Source of the DNA: Lates calcarifer
Taxonomy: Eukaryota > Chordata > Actinopteri > Centropomidae
Length of the DNA: 64,000 nt
Direction of reading: 5' to 3'
NCBI RefSeq assembly: GCF_001640805.2
Contig: NC_066844.1
Location: 14,747,543 to 14,811,542 of the forward strand
Both the position numbers and the translations under genes were made by a program. Under the pieces are notes generated by a model that saw only the letters and a program-made list of their open reading frames with translations, did no database searches and was not told where the DNA came from. Shown here one piece after another: positions 35,669-63,069 of this stretch (its first letter is position 1; each line of letters starts with the position of its first letter).

Positions 35669-38600
35669 GATTCCAGAAATGAGGTACGAGGGGTAACGGA
35701 GAACAGGAGCAGAACTGTGTTTTTTAAAATCCTCTCTGCAATGCATTTATATCATTTCAATACCTGCTGTTGTTCATTTCCCAGGGTGAAGAGCTGTCAA
35801 CCATAGTAGATTAAAAATTAAATGAAATAAACACAACTTACAAAATATTTGAGAATCATGTTAAGATCATTTTACAGTCTGACTCATAAATAGAAAATAT
35901 TCTAGCTTTCTTTGTTTTAATCATCTGCTATTACTTCTTTCTCTCTGTCTCTTCATTGACAATACTTTACAGAGCCTGCCACACATTCTGCTCACCACAT
36001 GCCTCTCAGTTCCAGGTTAACACTATTAAAAGTGTGTTTAAATGACTTATGATGACAGGCTGGATACAGGGGTCACAAGGACCGAAGTGCTGAAAGACAG
36101 ACACAGAAAGCAAACGGGACAAAAAGAAATAAGAAGCTGTGCTGGGCTTGTATCACGCTCGGGAATCTGTTTATGAATCAAATCACTAGACACAGACACA
36201 TGGATACACACACACACACACACGGACACACAAGCTGAACCATAATCCAACTGTGCGTTTGTTTTTGTCTTGGTGACACTGCACTCTGTTCCCATCTGCT
36301 GAGTGATTAAGCCTGCACTGCTAATCAAGTCCCTCACACTGTAAGGGAGCAGGAAAAGGACACACACTGATCGAGCTGATGCATGCCGGCTTAGGACTGC
36401 CTTCGCAGTTCTGATCCGATAAAAAAAACAAAAAAAAAACATTCAAGGTCAGTGTTCCTGCAGACCAGTGTGCTGTTCCAAATGATATCAAATTTGATGG
36501 GTTCAGAAAGCATTTCAAGCCATCAAACCAAAAGTATGAACAAAAGAAAATATACTGCAGTCTATTCGGTCTCTGATGCCTTCATACAAGAGCCTATTCG
36601 GTACCTTGGATTGGACTCAACTTTTGTCAGATCAAAATTCTCCACATGTCAACAATTTTGCTGAGTTGAGTTAGAGTGAGACTTTCGTCAAACTGGTATT
36701 GGGACCCCATATTGTTGCAAAATGCATCTAAATGTCTGCAGCCTTTTAAATGTTTTGTATCTTCTGTTGTTAGAATCCTTGTACTTATATTTAACGGAAC
36801 TCCTCTAGTTTTATTTAAGTTTAGTTTATTTGTAGTCAAGCTACAAGAAAACTTGCAGACACATATTTACTGTCTGCCACAAGTAGAAAACGGACAACTA
36901 CTTTCAGAAAATGTCTCTCTTTTTTTTTTAAGTAGTTCATGGCAGAGTGCCAATAAGTAAGTAAGAGTGTCTCTGATAACAATGCATTACTGTGCAGCTT
37001 TTTGGCAGATCGAGGTATTTTGCTTCAATTCAGGGTAAAAACTTGTTTAACTGAACTTGAACATGGAACTAACCACAAAGCATCAACACTACACCTATTC
37101 AAGTTTAACTGTGGAGGCCACAATCTTGACCACAACTTCAACACCTTCATACAGGTAAAATAATTGTCCAGCCTTCATTAAAGGTTTGACTGCAATATAA
37201 TTACTCTTACTGTGTCTCTCAGTTAGAGGAACTCAGAACCGGTCCCTGTCAGACACATCCACTGCCAAGTATAAAGGCTTCACAGCAACGTGTTAGCACT
37301 TGTTGTTTGTAAAATTGCTGTTGAACTATGAACATATTTTCCCCAGAGTCTCTGTAATAAAATGCCACCACATAATTTAGTGCGACTCAAAATAGATCAA
37401 AATATTTACACAATTATATCTGTAGGACGAGGAAAGTGCAGTATCGTGTATCTTTCAGGAGGCCACAAGACAAAGGTAAAATTATTTAAATGTCTGCTTT
37501 GAATGTACTGTAGATCATCATGCCTTCAAGCAAATTCACTGGTGTAATTCAACGTGATGGACTTCTTTAACTGTGCACTTGCCTTAATAAGAATTTTGCA
37601 TGACACCTATATCCTGCTTACCTGTAACGCCAATAATAATAGAGTATGTAGGCTGTACTGCTCAACAAATCATCCAAATGTAAAACTGTAAGTCAGTTCA
37701 ACCACTTCTTCCCTTTCATTTAGCTTTATGTATAAGCATCGTTATTGACCATCTTGTTACACTTCTTGCAATTACCATCCTTGCTGGCCTCTCAAAGGAA
37801 ATTTAGTGAAGCTTAAAAAATTGTGTGGGTTGACTTGAGCCCCACTCTTGTTCTGGTCTGCCCCAGTGACTGTGTTTTTGGACCCAACTACTGTCAAAAC
37901 TTAGTCCACCATTTAAAACCAAACTCATAAATTGCTTTAAATGATGTTTAGCTTCCATCCATTTCAAGGGTGACCATGTGCATCAGGGTAGTGCGGACTG
38001 TTACAGTAATGCTAATTGAAAAGGGACCTTCACTTCTCCTATTTTAGTCATACCACAGTCATATAGAATCACTTGTTCCAGTATAGCAATAGCAATCAGA
38101 TAAGCATATATGAACACCGCAAGAGGCCAGCCAAATGGAAACATGGTTGCCTCTTGGTAAAAGTATAGCCACCTCCATACAAAATATTGGATCAGACTAA
38201 TGGCCAACTTTTGTGAATGTTGTTTGGTATATGAACTCTGACATTGGTGCAAAGCTTGATGTGATGTGGCAATGTCAGGAGGCAAGTGTTAGCTCGGCTA
38301 TTCTGGGGACAACGGTAAGCTCCAGAGCAGCAACCTTTTGATTGGAGTGTTGCCTTAACGACAAGCCACATAAACAGGGGTGACGTCACCAGGCAGAGTG
38401 AAGAGCAGTAATGGTGAAAGGAACATTTTCCACTTTATCCAGAGAGCAGGGGGGAGAAAAATCTGCCCAATTAAGAAATAAGTGTTGTAGAAAAAAAGGG
38501 ATAATAATAAATTAACTGACATATGCCTTGCCAGTGTTGACATGTTGTAGTAAGTCTGGAGCCTCTAATGATGGCGTGGAAGTCCGTCATTCACGACTTG

Positions 38601-40988
38601 ACTTCTCTTTGAACTCAAGGCTGCAATAAAGTAGAAATCACACTTGTGGAAAATCAGAATTCTGTCTAGCACACTGCTGTGAGCAAATGTCTGAAAACTC
38701 ACTGCAACCTGTACTCATTTCTTTTAATGAAAGGACCTTTTAAGTTGCAGGTTGAAATGTAAGATAGGAGACACTCGGTGCCCTTACAGTCCCCGCTTGC
38801 ATGGTCTCATATCCTCTTACAACTTGCTGCAGAGCCATGCCAGCCACAGCTGCCTCTCAATCCAGACAGACCCAGAAACCACACCCCACTGCCACATAAG
38901 TCTAACATCAAACAGTTTCATCTGGGAGATGTACAGACAAAAAGAGGAAAACAGTGTAAACAAAGCAAATGAACGTACCCAACCACTTGACACTGTTGAA
39001 TTACAGGGGGTGGAGTATTGGGACAATGAAGAAAAGACTTATACAAATTTTGGGACAGAGAACTGATATACGCCACGGTGGTCCAGGTCAAACCCTCTCG
39101 TTATTTTGGCTACAAACTAACTTTTCTGTCTAAGCAAACAGAACTTTTTCTATTCTTGCGTTTCTCATAGAGGCAGAGTATAGATGGGACAAGAAAACTG
39201 TGTCCATGTAGCAGATGAGAAGTTCACCCAGAAATGATAGTGTTGCTCCTCTCTTCCCCTCTTCACTCGCCTCTCTTTCTCCTTCTCTTTACGCTGAATA
39301 ACAGACAGAGAGAGCATCTGGTAGCAGTTATCTTACAAACCAAACTTTTTTTCACCCTTGCTGTCTCTCCTCCAAAGCACTTTTTTATAAAAGGGGGCCC
39401 TAAACAAAACACAAACAAGGTCTTGCTAACATTTTACAATGGTAACAAAACTAGGCCAGGGAGCTACCCTCCCACTGGCTTGTTCAGGTGAACCCGTTTT
39501 ACGAGCATTCTTCAGCTGGGGGAGCGAAAGTTAAAGGGGGAGTTGAAGTTAAAGAGGAAGGGCAAAGAGGGGAGGGGGGACAAAGCTCTTGGCACCCCCT
39601 TCCCTAATAAACCTTTGCCTTCGTCCAATCAACGAGGACTACAGAGAGAGAACTGTTCCAAATCCTTGCTGGTTATAAACTGGAATTGAGTGCAATGATT
39701 GCTTCAGGCTGCCCGTTTGGCTTTTAGAAGCGTGCATGGCTCACATATGGCTCAGCTAGCCTAACACTTGGGTATTAGCTCAGAGTTGAAGAAAAGGGGA
39801 CTGAGGGGATGAATGAGATGTGACTTCAAATACAGTCAGAGTGCAAACTGCACCGCTTGACTTGGGACCCAGCAGACTGGCAGTGACTTCCTCTAAATAG
39901 TGAATAATAATCTGGTTTCAGCAGCTCTCATCTCATACTCTCACTCTTACTTGTTAGGGCGAAGTAGCTCTAAATATTTTAGCAGTGGAAACACAACTGT
40001 CTTGTTGAGCAGAGTGTTCTATATTTAGCTCTAGAGAGTTGAAAGCAGAAAAAAAGCAAACCTACCTGTTGAGTACTACCATACTAACACACCGCTTGTG
40101 GTAACAAATACAAAAGATCACTGTAACACTATGAGTGACCTTGAGATGTGAAGACTTAACAGGATGTTTGACCCAGCTTGAGCTGACCACAGGAAACGTT
40201 TGTATTAAACATAGTTGTAAAACAGCCTCCAATGACAAGTCAGAGTCTGGGTTGAAGTGAAACTTCAGAGAGTCCGGTGAAACTGTTGAATACTTTAAAC
40301 TTGGAAACCAGCCAAGGTAAATCCTATGAACGTGGATGAAAAAACAATTACTGAAATTTTAAAAATGTATATATTCCTGAATGACAAATACTACATTTTC
40401 AGTCAGATGCAACTGTGGTGTTTTCTTCGACTGTGCCTGCCCTCCCTGTACTGCTGCCTAACAAAAAGGAACTAAGACCAAGGAGTCATATTTCAATTAG
40501 GCAAAACAATGAAGCTGTCCTTTCAGCTCTATGTGTCATCAAGGGTCCTCTCAGAGCTAATGCTCACCCACACAGCTATTAATCTTAAATTGAACACATA
40601 CCATAAGACCAACTGGCAGTTAGTTGAAACGAAACGTATTATCTGTGTCTCTTGGTCTCACTTAAGGCGCGCAGGCTGACGAAACACTAAAAGAATGCCA
40701 TCTATTCAGACATCAGTGACGCAAAAATGCAGCTTGACAAAGACAGACTAGAGACAGTTATCAAAAGTGACTCTGTCACACAAAAGTGGCAAGTTCACTT
40801 ACTTATTTCCCCCTTCTGTCTAATACCAGTAATTATTTAGAAGTAATTGCAACCATGTAGTAGCAATATTTACCAGATACCCTTAAAAACAAAGATTGTG
40901 TAGCAAAATGAAAGAAGCTCTGAGGTTTTTAACACAAAGAATTTCATTCAGAAAACATACTTTTTTGATTCAGCATACTGACTCACAC

Positions 40989-41028
40989 GTGTAATCTCCA
41001 CCCCAACATAATGGGGTGGAGATTACAC
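40989..41028. repeat. Perfect 16-base inverted repeat with 8-base loop
   Basis: GTGTAATCTCCACCCC (40989-41004) and its exact complement GGGGTGGAGATTACAC (41013-41028) flank AACATAAT. Pairing stops at both outer edges. Confidence 0.95.
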
Positions 41029-43321
41029 TCAAAAGTGTGCCCAACTTTTCTGAATATCTACAGATAATCAAACAGCCACATCTAATGTATTCTTACATAC
41101 ATTATTTATCTGCCATGCCCACTCCTCAGGTGTATTAGTTTTGTAAGTGTGTCTAGTAACTATATCACAAAAATATATTTGGCATTTTAATTGTATTGTT
41201 GACGACATGCTAGCATATTCTACATCAAGCGCTAAAGAGGATTAGCTAAATGTCAGTAACGCCACTAAATTTATGCTCTTTCTATTATCAGTCAGGCAAT
41301 CTGATGTAACCACAGAATCTATCACCACAGAGACTTCTCCCAGTCCCATGAGAAAAAGTGATAAGTTAATGAATTATTGAGAGCACAGGGGCCGGCAGAC
41401 AAAGAACGAAAGCCATGCATCCCAGTCACTTCTTCACCCCATCTGCAGTCAAAGAATCCCCCCAAAGATTGATTCATTGTTAACACCGCCTGACACCCTG
41501 TGTGAGGGAGAAAGAAAGTGGTAGATAAAGGGACAGAGAATGGGGGACAGGGGGCTCCATTTGCCAAGAATATGAGCAGAAGCAGTTCATTGGACGGGTT
41601 CCCACAGTGGTCATTCTGCCACTTACAAAAATACCACATATGTGGGCTTGAGTAATGGCATTCCATCAGACTCAAAATAAAGACATGTTAGCTCATCTGA
41701 TGGGTGAAGGCTGCCAGCAGCACCGTTCTCACTTGTTCACTCCCAGCTGCAAACCATTTAAATGCCTGCATTATAGAGATATCACAGTCCATTTAATGAG
41801 TGCCCTGCAATAAATTGTATAAGCAGGAATATTCCCAGTAAGCGACAACTTAGCAGCTAGATCATGTGGCAATAATGCAAAAATACCTAGATTGTTTCAG
41901 AGACTCTCACGTGGAAATGAGCACTGAGCTGTAAATGCCTGCAAGTATTGGCAGGGATGGCCCCGGGCGAAGAGAGCGACAGCACACCTAGACCTCAACC
42001 GTTCCAGTGGAATGACTAACCTGCCTCTTCATTGTCTCCCTACACATGAGCACGCTCTCCAAGAATGTCCTCTTGCTGCCTCAAAAACTGAGCACTCAGC
42101 ATACACCTTGTGGAGCAGAGAAAAAGCAAACCTGGACTCTACCTGAACCCTGCCAATATTCAACATCCCCTGCACTGAAACACATTCATCTCCCTCTGCC
42201 AGTCTGCCTGCTTCTTTCCATCTCTCTCTAACACATGCACCTAAATATGATTTATCAGCAGTGAAAACAAACATTTATCATAGTGTGATGCGACATTATA
42301 ACGCCCTCTGCAATCACGGATACGTACTCTCATTATAGCTATGCAAGTAAATAACACATGCCGTGGATTTTGCAGAGAAGCCACGCTGAGCCAGTCACTT
42401 CCAAGTCGGATTGTCAGCAGTGGTGAGGGACAGTGATGTATTGGTAAATACAACGTGGTTTGTTATGACCTGCAACTCATCATAAATTTATCAACCACGA
42501 AGAAAATGCGACGTCTTCTCTGAAAAGCAGCAATTTGTGGTTTTCTAATTCCATGTGCCTTAACTGCAGCTAAATTTGTTTTTTTTTTTTAATTTGTTAC
42601 ATGCCGGTGTCTTTTGTACATCCAAATACAGGTGACAAAACTATTGGACAAACAAAATGTACGTACACTATATTATGTTTAAACGTGTTAACCTTCCACT
42701 ACATTCACGGTGGAAGTAAGTATTTTAATTCAACTACACGAGACAACTACTGCGGTGTAACAAACGTTAGCTGCAGCCACAGTTGTATCGAAACTGTGAG
42801 GCAAGTCAGACCGTCTAGTACAAAAATGTAGTAATGTAGTGTCCAGAGCTACTTAGCTGTGTTGTGGACAATGAACACAACCTAGTGGCGCTAAAAAGTT
42901 AACATTAACGTTCTGAAACTCAAACGAGTTCACTCACTTGCAGTGTTGTGTATTAACAACTAGACTATTGCACCTCAGCGAATCAGAGAGCCTGTGTCTC
43001 GTAAACTTTGTAGCTAACGGATAATGAACACATCAACAAACACCGCAACCGATAAGAACGGTACATTATGGAGCCAGGATTAACATAATTTATCACTATA
43101 TCGACAGTTTAGGAGCCTGAAATATCACAATAAACATTCCATAACAAATAGACTGTAGTAAGGTGGTTCGTTGTATCACGGTAGCTTAAAAACCACAGCC
43201 TGCTCGGAAGCGGAGCAACACTTACTGTCTCTGAGACGATTTTGCGCCTTCAAACACACAATAGCATCAATGTTCAAAACTTGGTTATAACCGAATCATA
43301 TACCATTTGCAGAAAACTCAC

Positions 43322-43450
43322 CGGCTTCGACGCTTTCATTGAGTAGAGCAGTTTCTTTGACGCCTCTACAAACTCTCCGCCATCTTCGGCAGGACGGTGT
43401 TTGTTTAAATGGGAAACACTCCCAGAGCGGAGGGAGCCAGCTTGTAGCAG
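43322..43450 (-). promoter_or_regulatory. ncoa3: ncoa3 first (untranslated) exon and start region
   Basis: On the minus strand a GC-rich segment containing GAAGATGGCGGAG ends at a strong donor (AAGCCG before GTGAGT, exon edge 43322). AAGATGGCGG elements often sit just after the start site of TATA-less housekeeping promoters (YY1-type). A second possible donor (AGACA before GTAAGT) lies at 43226. The start site near 43430-43450 is inferred. Confidence 0.6.
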
Positions 43451-43460
43451 AGCGATAGGG

Positions 43461-43477
43461 CTTCTGGGTAATGTAGT
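43461..43477 (-). promoter_or_regulatory. ZNF143-type promoter element of ncoa3
   Basis: The minus strand reads ACTACATTACCCAGAAG, close to the ZNF143/THAP11 element ACTACAATTCCCAGAA found near many vertebrate start sites. It lies just upstream of the inferred ncoa3 first exon. Confidence 0.6.
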
Positions 43478-44928
43478 TGCTTTCTCTGGCAATCCACATC
43501 AAACTGTTTTGACACGTTCTGCAAATGAACTACACGTACACCAATACCCATAGGTGATATGAGCAGCAGTCACTGATATTATTAGAGGAGAGATTTAAAA
43601 ATTTATTTATAGGCCAGCAGAGAAGCAGCTTTATGCAAATAACTTATCAGACCCATAGTGACTCACACTATTATGTTCTTTAGTACACATAAAATTGCAA
43701 AATTATTTTTCTGAAAAATTAAAGAATTGAAGGTTGTTTTTAAAATATTCAACAGAACACAAATTCTGTTGAATAGCATTTCGAATTTGTGTAAGGGCAG
43801 CATGTAAAAATTGTATGAGATTTGACTTTTTGTTTGCTGCATTTTCTAATGAAGCACAGTGTAAAAGGCTGGATATTTTTCCAATATTGTTTCCAGAACA
43901 TTACAAATATCCGGGCAATTTGACAGAATCATGTATGATGCAGGTCTATAATGTTGCCTCAACTAAGCAGGAATACATGTAATTGCCAAATATTAATTTG
44001 CAGTCGCGATTTGTGTACGCCGTATTGTTAACACACCATCCACTGCATCACATTTGGCTTTGTAGTGACTGCACTAATATACGTGCTAACATATGCACCC
44101 TGATCCTTCACAGATTCTGTATCCAACATCAGTTATATTAACTGGAGAGAGTGTGGATCCATTATGGCCCCTGAGCAGCCACAGAGGATGAAAGAAACTG
44201 TCTCCATGGTGATCTCTCAGGCACACTAGTTTTGAACTTTTACTACTGTGGAGAGAGTGAGGTCCAAAGATGTAGGGGGAGCAGCAGGATGGGGTTGAGG
44301 GGAGTGAAAAAGTGGCAATTTTAAATCCCAATAATAAAGTAATTAGGTCCTTACTTGCTCTCTCCTGTCTGAATATAATCTCTCTCTCTACAATGAGCAT
44401 AAAAAATGAAAGGGTGTGTATACAGAACAATTTATTTAACTGAAGCACAGCCTCTGATAAGGTAGTGAAGTTCATTACCACTGTTGCAGCATCTTATTTT
44501 ATGCAACCAATTCACAAAATTTGCTCAGACTTAGTTATTGTTGGTATGACATAGTGTATTCCCTGAAATATTACTAAACTGGTAAATTTGGATGGTAAGT
44601 AATTCATATAATTATTAACAATATTGATGCAAACCATAATTGCAATTAGATTAAGTGAGATTTATGCATATTGTTTGCTAATGGTAGAGGATTCTCGATG
44701 ATTCATCGCATGATGAAATAAAAGACCTTACACATTTTTGTTGTGTGTGTTTTTGTGGTCTGTTTATGTCTGCATGTGTGAGAGAGCCTCAATTCCATTC
44801 CATAGAGACCCAAAGAGGGGCCCTGTGGCCCTCTGTTTGTGCCCCTTCCCCCACAAAACATGGCAATCTGACCTTCCCCCCTCAGTAAGTGTGAGACACT
44901 TTATCCCATCCCCACTTGCTCTCTCTAC

Positions 44929-44970
44929 TTTGAAAGGACAGGAGATAACAGTTTGAAAGGACAGGAGATA
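44929..44970. repeat. Two-copy 23-base tandem duplication
   Basis: TTTGAAAGGACAGGAGATA occurs at 44929-44947 and again at 44952-44970. It is identical, so recent. Confidence 0.9.
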
Positions 44971-47219
44971 GCCCCATAATCATTAATGTATTCAGATGGC
45001 TTTACCTGCAAACAGCTAACAGCATGCCGGTCTTTGTTCCAAACACATTCCCATCCCCCAACTTCTCAACACTATGCAAATGAGATAAAGCACAACACAA
45101 AACCAAGATCTTGCATGTCCATTATCAGCTATAACAGAAGTTATGATTAAACAAGGTGATAATTAAGAGACAGAGAGGAATATTTTCATTTTCAAGCTCC
45201 TTATAAAATTGTATAAATACTTAATTACTGACAGGCTAACAAAAAGTATGTGTGTGTCTAAAATTTTTACATTAAAGTTTTTTTTTAAAGTTCAGTAAAA
45301 GCACATGATTTTATTATCACTTACCAGTCTCTTTTGTTTTTTATACAGTGCAAGATTATTTTTTTTCTTTCCAGAAAACAATGTGATTCTGTTCCATTTA
45401 ATCTATATCATCCATAGTTTGGCTGTGTAAAATGGAAAACCAGTGGCATAGCCTTCTTATAATACCTTGAGTTGATACATTAGTATAATTTGCCTTAAAT
45501 AGTTTTTAACCCTTCAGAAACCTCTAGTCAGGGGAGCACAGACTCATGTCTAATTACATAGAAGTCTCAAGGGTCCCTTGAGATTGACTAAAAACAGTGC
45601 AAGTCTCAAGCACTAGGTCGAGAGACATTTTACATATGACTACATAACTCTCTGCAGGTTAAAGACTTTGACCTCTTTTCAGTGACAGTTTAGATAAATG
45701 TCAAGACTTTTGGTGATAAATAAAAATAGTGATAGTGCATAACACCAGGCAAGGTTTATTTGACCTCTAGCTTGTAAGTTCTGAGGGAAAAAAGTAAAAA
45801 TCAAAAAGCGAAAGAAAACAAAATCACATATATATCTATGAAACTCGAGGCCATGAATCCAAGGATTAGATAGCTTTTCGAGGGACTGGCCTGAGCACTG
45901 AAAGTCTGACTAGGGCGCCATCTTAGGGACTGCACAGCTCGTTACCAGTCAGGCCACCTGTGAAGCTCATGGGTCAACGACGTTGTCTGGGCACCAAACG
46001 GTACAGTGGGGACTGAGAAATGTAACAGAATACATACTGTACACGTCTAAGTTTTAATGTGGGGTCTCAACAGAACAAGAATTTTATGTTGTTTGTACAA
46101 TATGGATCAGGTGTTTTCACGACGTCGTTATGGAATCATCCCAGTTTAGTACTGAACAGCCAGGGCTAGCTGTTGACATTACTTACTAGCCAATTAACAC
46201 TAACTACAAGTTAATTAAGCAGTTGTTAACTGGCGACGTGTGAAAATTGACTCACATTGGAAACTTTCTCATCTCCATAAAACGCATTTAGTTGAGATTA
46301 GAAAACGTAAAGTTATTTCCAGTTTATTTATAATTTAACTACTCTCATTTTAAACCATTAATGTCTCTGTATGTTTGCTAACGCTAAGCAGTGCAGTTAG
46401 ATAAACCAACATTAGCTATAACGTTAAGATATTGCGACAGTAGGTGGCCTTAAAAGATTTGTTGTCCTTACATCAGCCCACTCTTCCCAAGGCCATTTCC
46501 CACAAGCCCAAAATTTAGAGCTGCTAGTTTGAGTTTCTCACACTTTATATCCCTTAACGTCAGTGCACAATGTGTATCGTACTGCCATTTTTCAGTGTCA
46601 GCATCTCGCCTTGGCCTGCACTAAAACTCAGGTATTTGCAGTTGGAACACCCTCACAGTAATGCCCAATAACCACACATTTTGTCAGTTAATCTTTTGTT
46701 AAAGCCTTGTTTCAAAATGTAGTTTTAAGACATTGATTATGTTTTGTTGACATTGCACTAACATTGGTTACAATACTGATTTCATGTGGTATTGAAGCAT
46801 AGGATTACTGATTTTGCAAGTATGATTAAGATGCACTTTACTACATATTGATTCTCTATTATTTATTTATACTCACTAAGTTTGAGAACCTTTGGGCTGA
46901 TGTGCAGCATGCTGTTATGAAGTTTTCCCACAAGATGGTCGCTGCTGTCTTTCTTCCTGTTGATGGAGAGGCCAACTGAACAGTGCAGACACATGCTTTT
47001 AAGCAGCCAAGTCTAAATTACAAAAAGCTGAATGCTATTAGTATAGTGGTAGCTTACTGGCAGGTTAACAAAAAGTGTACATGTGTGTTTAAAATGTTTA
47101 GTAAGTTCAGTAAAAACTAATTGATTGTCTTATCAATTGCTAGTGTGATTTAAATTATTTTTAATATAATGCTTCCTTGCATTGTATATAAAAACAATTA
47201 CTAGCTTAGTGGTCAGAGA

Positions 47220-47986
47220 ATGGTCAGACTAGTTAGAGCCAACAGTAAGGCTGTTGTATTTCATATAACCACTCTTTACAACTGTGGTGAGCAGAAAAGT
47301 ATCTCAGAAGGGACAAAACATCAAACCTTAAGGCAGATTGGCTACAGCAGAAGATCATGTCAGGTGTCACTACTGTTAGCTAAGAACAGAAATCTGCAGC
47401 GCACATAGGCTCACTAAAACTGGATGGTTGAAGACTGGAAAAACGTTGCCTGGTTTTATGAATCTTGAATTCTGCTGAGGCACACAGATCGTAGGGTCAG
47501 AATTTGGCGTCAACAGCATTAATCTATGGACCCAACCTGCTTTGTGTCGGCAGTCTCGGCTGGTGGTTGTGATGTAATGGTGTGGGGAGTGTTTTCTTGG
47601 CACTCTTGGGCCCCTTGATACAGCTAGATAGCCTATCTGACAATTGTTGCAGGCCATGTTCTTCCCTCTATGGCCACAATTTAACTAATGGCTACTGCCA
47701 GAATGATAATGCAGCATGTCACAGAACCAAAGTCATCTCAAACTGATTTCATGAACATGACAATGGCTTCAGTGTACTTCAGTGGCCTCCCCAATCACCA
47801 GATCTGAATCCACTTGAACACCTTTGGAATGTGGTAGAACAGGAGATTGGCAGCATGAATGTTTCAAAATGGACCAGAGTCTCAAAGGAATGTTTCCAAC
47901 ACCTTGTGGTGTCCATGCCATGAAGAACTAAGGTTGTTGTGAAAACTAAGGAAGGTCCTACAGGGTATTACTACTTGGTGAGTGTA
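47220..47986 (+). mobile_element. Decayed Tc1-like DNA transposon
   Basis: Translation in shifting plus-strand frames gives Tc1/mariner transposase pieces in the right order: WKNVAW (about 47430), VRIWRQQH, VMVWGVFSW (about 47578), QNDNAACHRTKVIS (about 47700) and WPPQSPDLNPLEHLWNVVEQ (about 47788), the last holding the acidic end of the DDE signature. In-frame stops and frameshifts make it non-functional. The 3' end TTGGTGAGTG followed by TA (47985-47986) matches the inverted end and TA target of a common fish family. A weak candidate 5' end, ACTCACTAAGT, is at 46871. The sequence from there to 47220 is unlike the family, so the 5' edge is unsure. Confidence 0.85.
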
Positions 47987-48783
47987 TGTGCATATGCGAA
48001 GTTAGTAACTAAAGCCACAAATCTATTTATGATACTTTAAAATTTGTCAGAAAAAAAAACTTGTTGGTCCAAATAAGACATAATTTTTCTTTAATAGCTC
48101 ATTTTTAACAAAATGCTGCAAGTAAATAAAAATGAAATTAGGCGAAAACATAACAGTAAATGCAGGCAATGTGAGATATAAGACATTTTCATGTAAATAA
48201 TTAAATATTGTGAAAATGTTGGATCTTGCCCCATGATGAAATGATGCAACAGAAACAAAAAGTCATTGTTTCTTTAACGTGTAATCGTGGCCTATCTGGA
48301 TCCACATTGTTAACATGTGATCACACCAGTTCAAAGGCCAGAGTCAGGTAACTCACATGACTGTAATTTAGTCTGCTTATTTAGCATTGTTGTTAAACCT
48401 TTAGAGGTAAAAGAAACAGTGTATTTCATTTAGTGGCTGATAACTCACTCCTTCTCTTTAGATAGCAGTTTTTAAAAAAAAATCTTTCTCACAACAGTTA
48501 GTTTGACTTCAGGGTGGAAACAAGTGAGACAAATTCCTCCTTGAGCATACCACCTCATGTCTGTTCTTAATGTGCATGTCTGCTGACTACCCTTCACAGC
48601 TACACCAAAGTCCTCCTCCATAGCACATTTGTGAAACAAAAACAGCTTTATGCAGTATTTTTGGTAGCTGATAGGTGTGCAGTGGCTGATTATTTTGATC
48701 TGGGCCTAGCTCTTCTTGCTCTGAGTACTGCGTTTCAGCTTGCCTGTGCTAAACAAAAGACAAGCAGCCAGGAAATGCACTAG

Positions 48784-48962
48784 CCAATCAGCGGCTGCCT
48801 TACATTCTGTCAGCGCGCATGGCCAGTCAAAGTATGCCTTATATCAGAGCAGTGAGTCGGACAGCTTGGAGAGCCGTGGCTATGCTCTGAGCAGGGTGAG
48901 GGCTGACAGGGCTGTCCTCCATGTTTTAATAAGCATTGACATATCACACAGAGTTTTTAGCC
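48784..48962 (+). promoter_or_regulatory. zmynd8: zmynd8 promoter and 5' leader
   Basis: CCAATCAGCG (CCAAT at 48784-48788) lies about 50 bases before a TATA-like CTTATATCAG (48838-48847). A leader of about 100 bases then runs to the start codon. The leader contains ATGTTTTAA (about 48921), a minimal upstream frame. Elements are seen; start site inferred. Confidence 0.5.

Positions 48963-63069
<14,107 letters not shown>

Larger units (their letters stand above)
25916..43321 (-). other. ncoa3: ncoa3 5' intron(s), about 17.4 kb
   Basis: Sequence between the exon carrying the start codon and the promoter exon. No coding exon is recognised on either strand. One or more untranslated exons may be hidden here. 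Contents noted: TAAAA repeats (27569-27601, 29067-29090), a long A run (35628-35668), a CCAAT-bearing GC-rich island (35300-35510), and a perfect hairpin (40989-41028). The remainder is AT-rich and featureless to my reading. Confidence 0.6.
43480..48780. other. Intergenic region between divergent ncoa3 and zmynd8
   Basis: AT-rich, with no gene recognised. It contains a 23-base tandem duplication (44929-44970), an isolated AAGATGGCGCC motif (45914-45924), a diverged direct repeat (about 45230 and 47053), and the remnant of a Tc1-like transposon. Confidence 0.6.

Noticed and set aside
38001..38285. 94-codon minus-strand frame in ncoa3 intron 1
   Set aside because: The translation looks protein-like in places, but no family is recognised, there are no neighbouring exons, and it lies in AT-rich intron. 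It may be repeat-derived.
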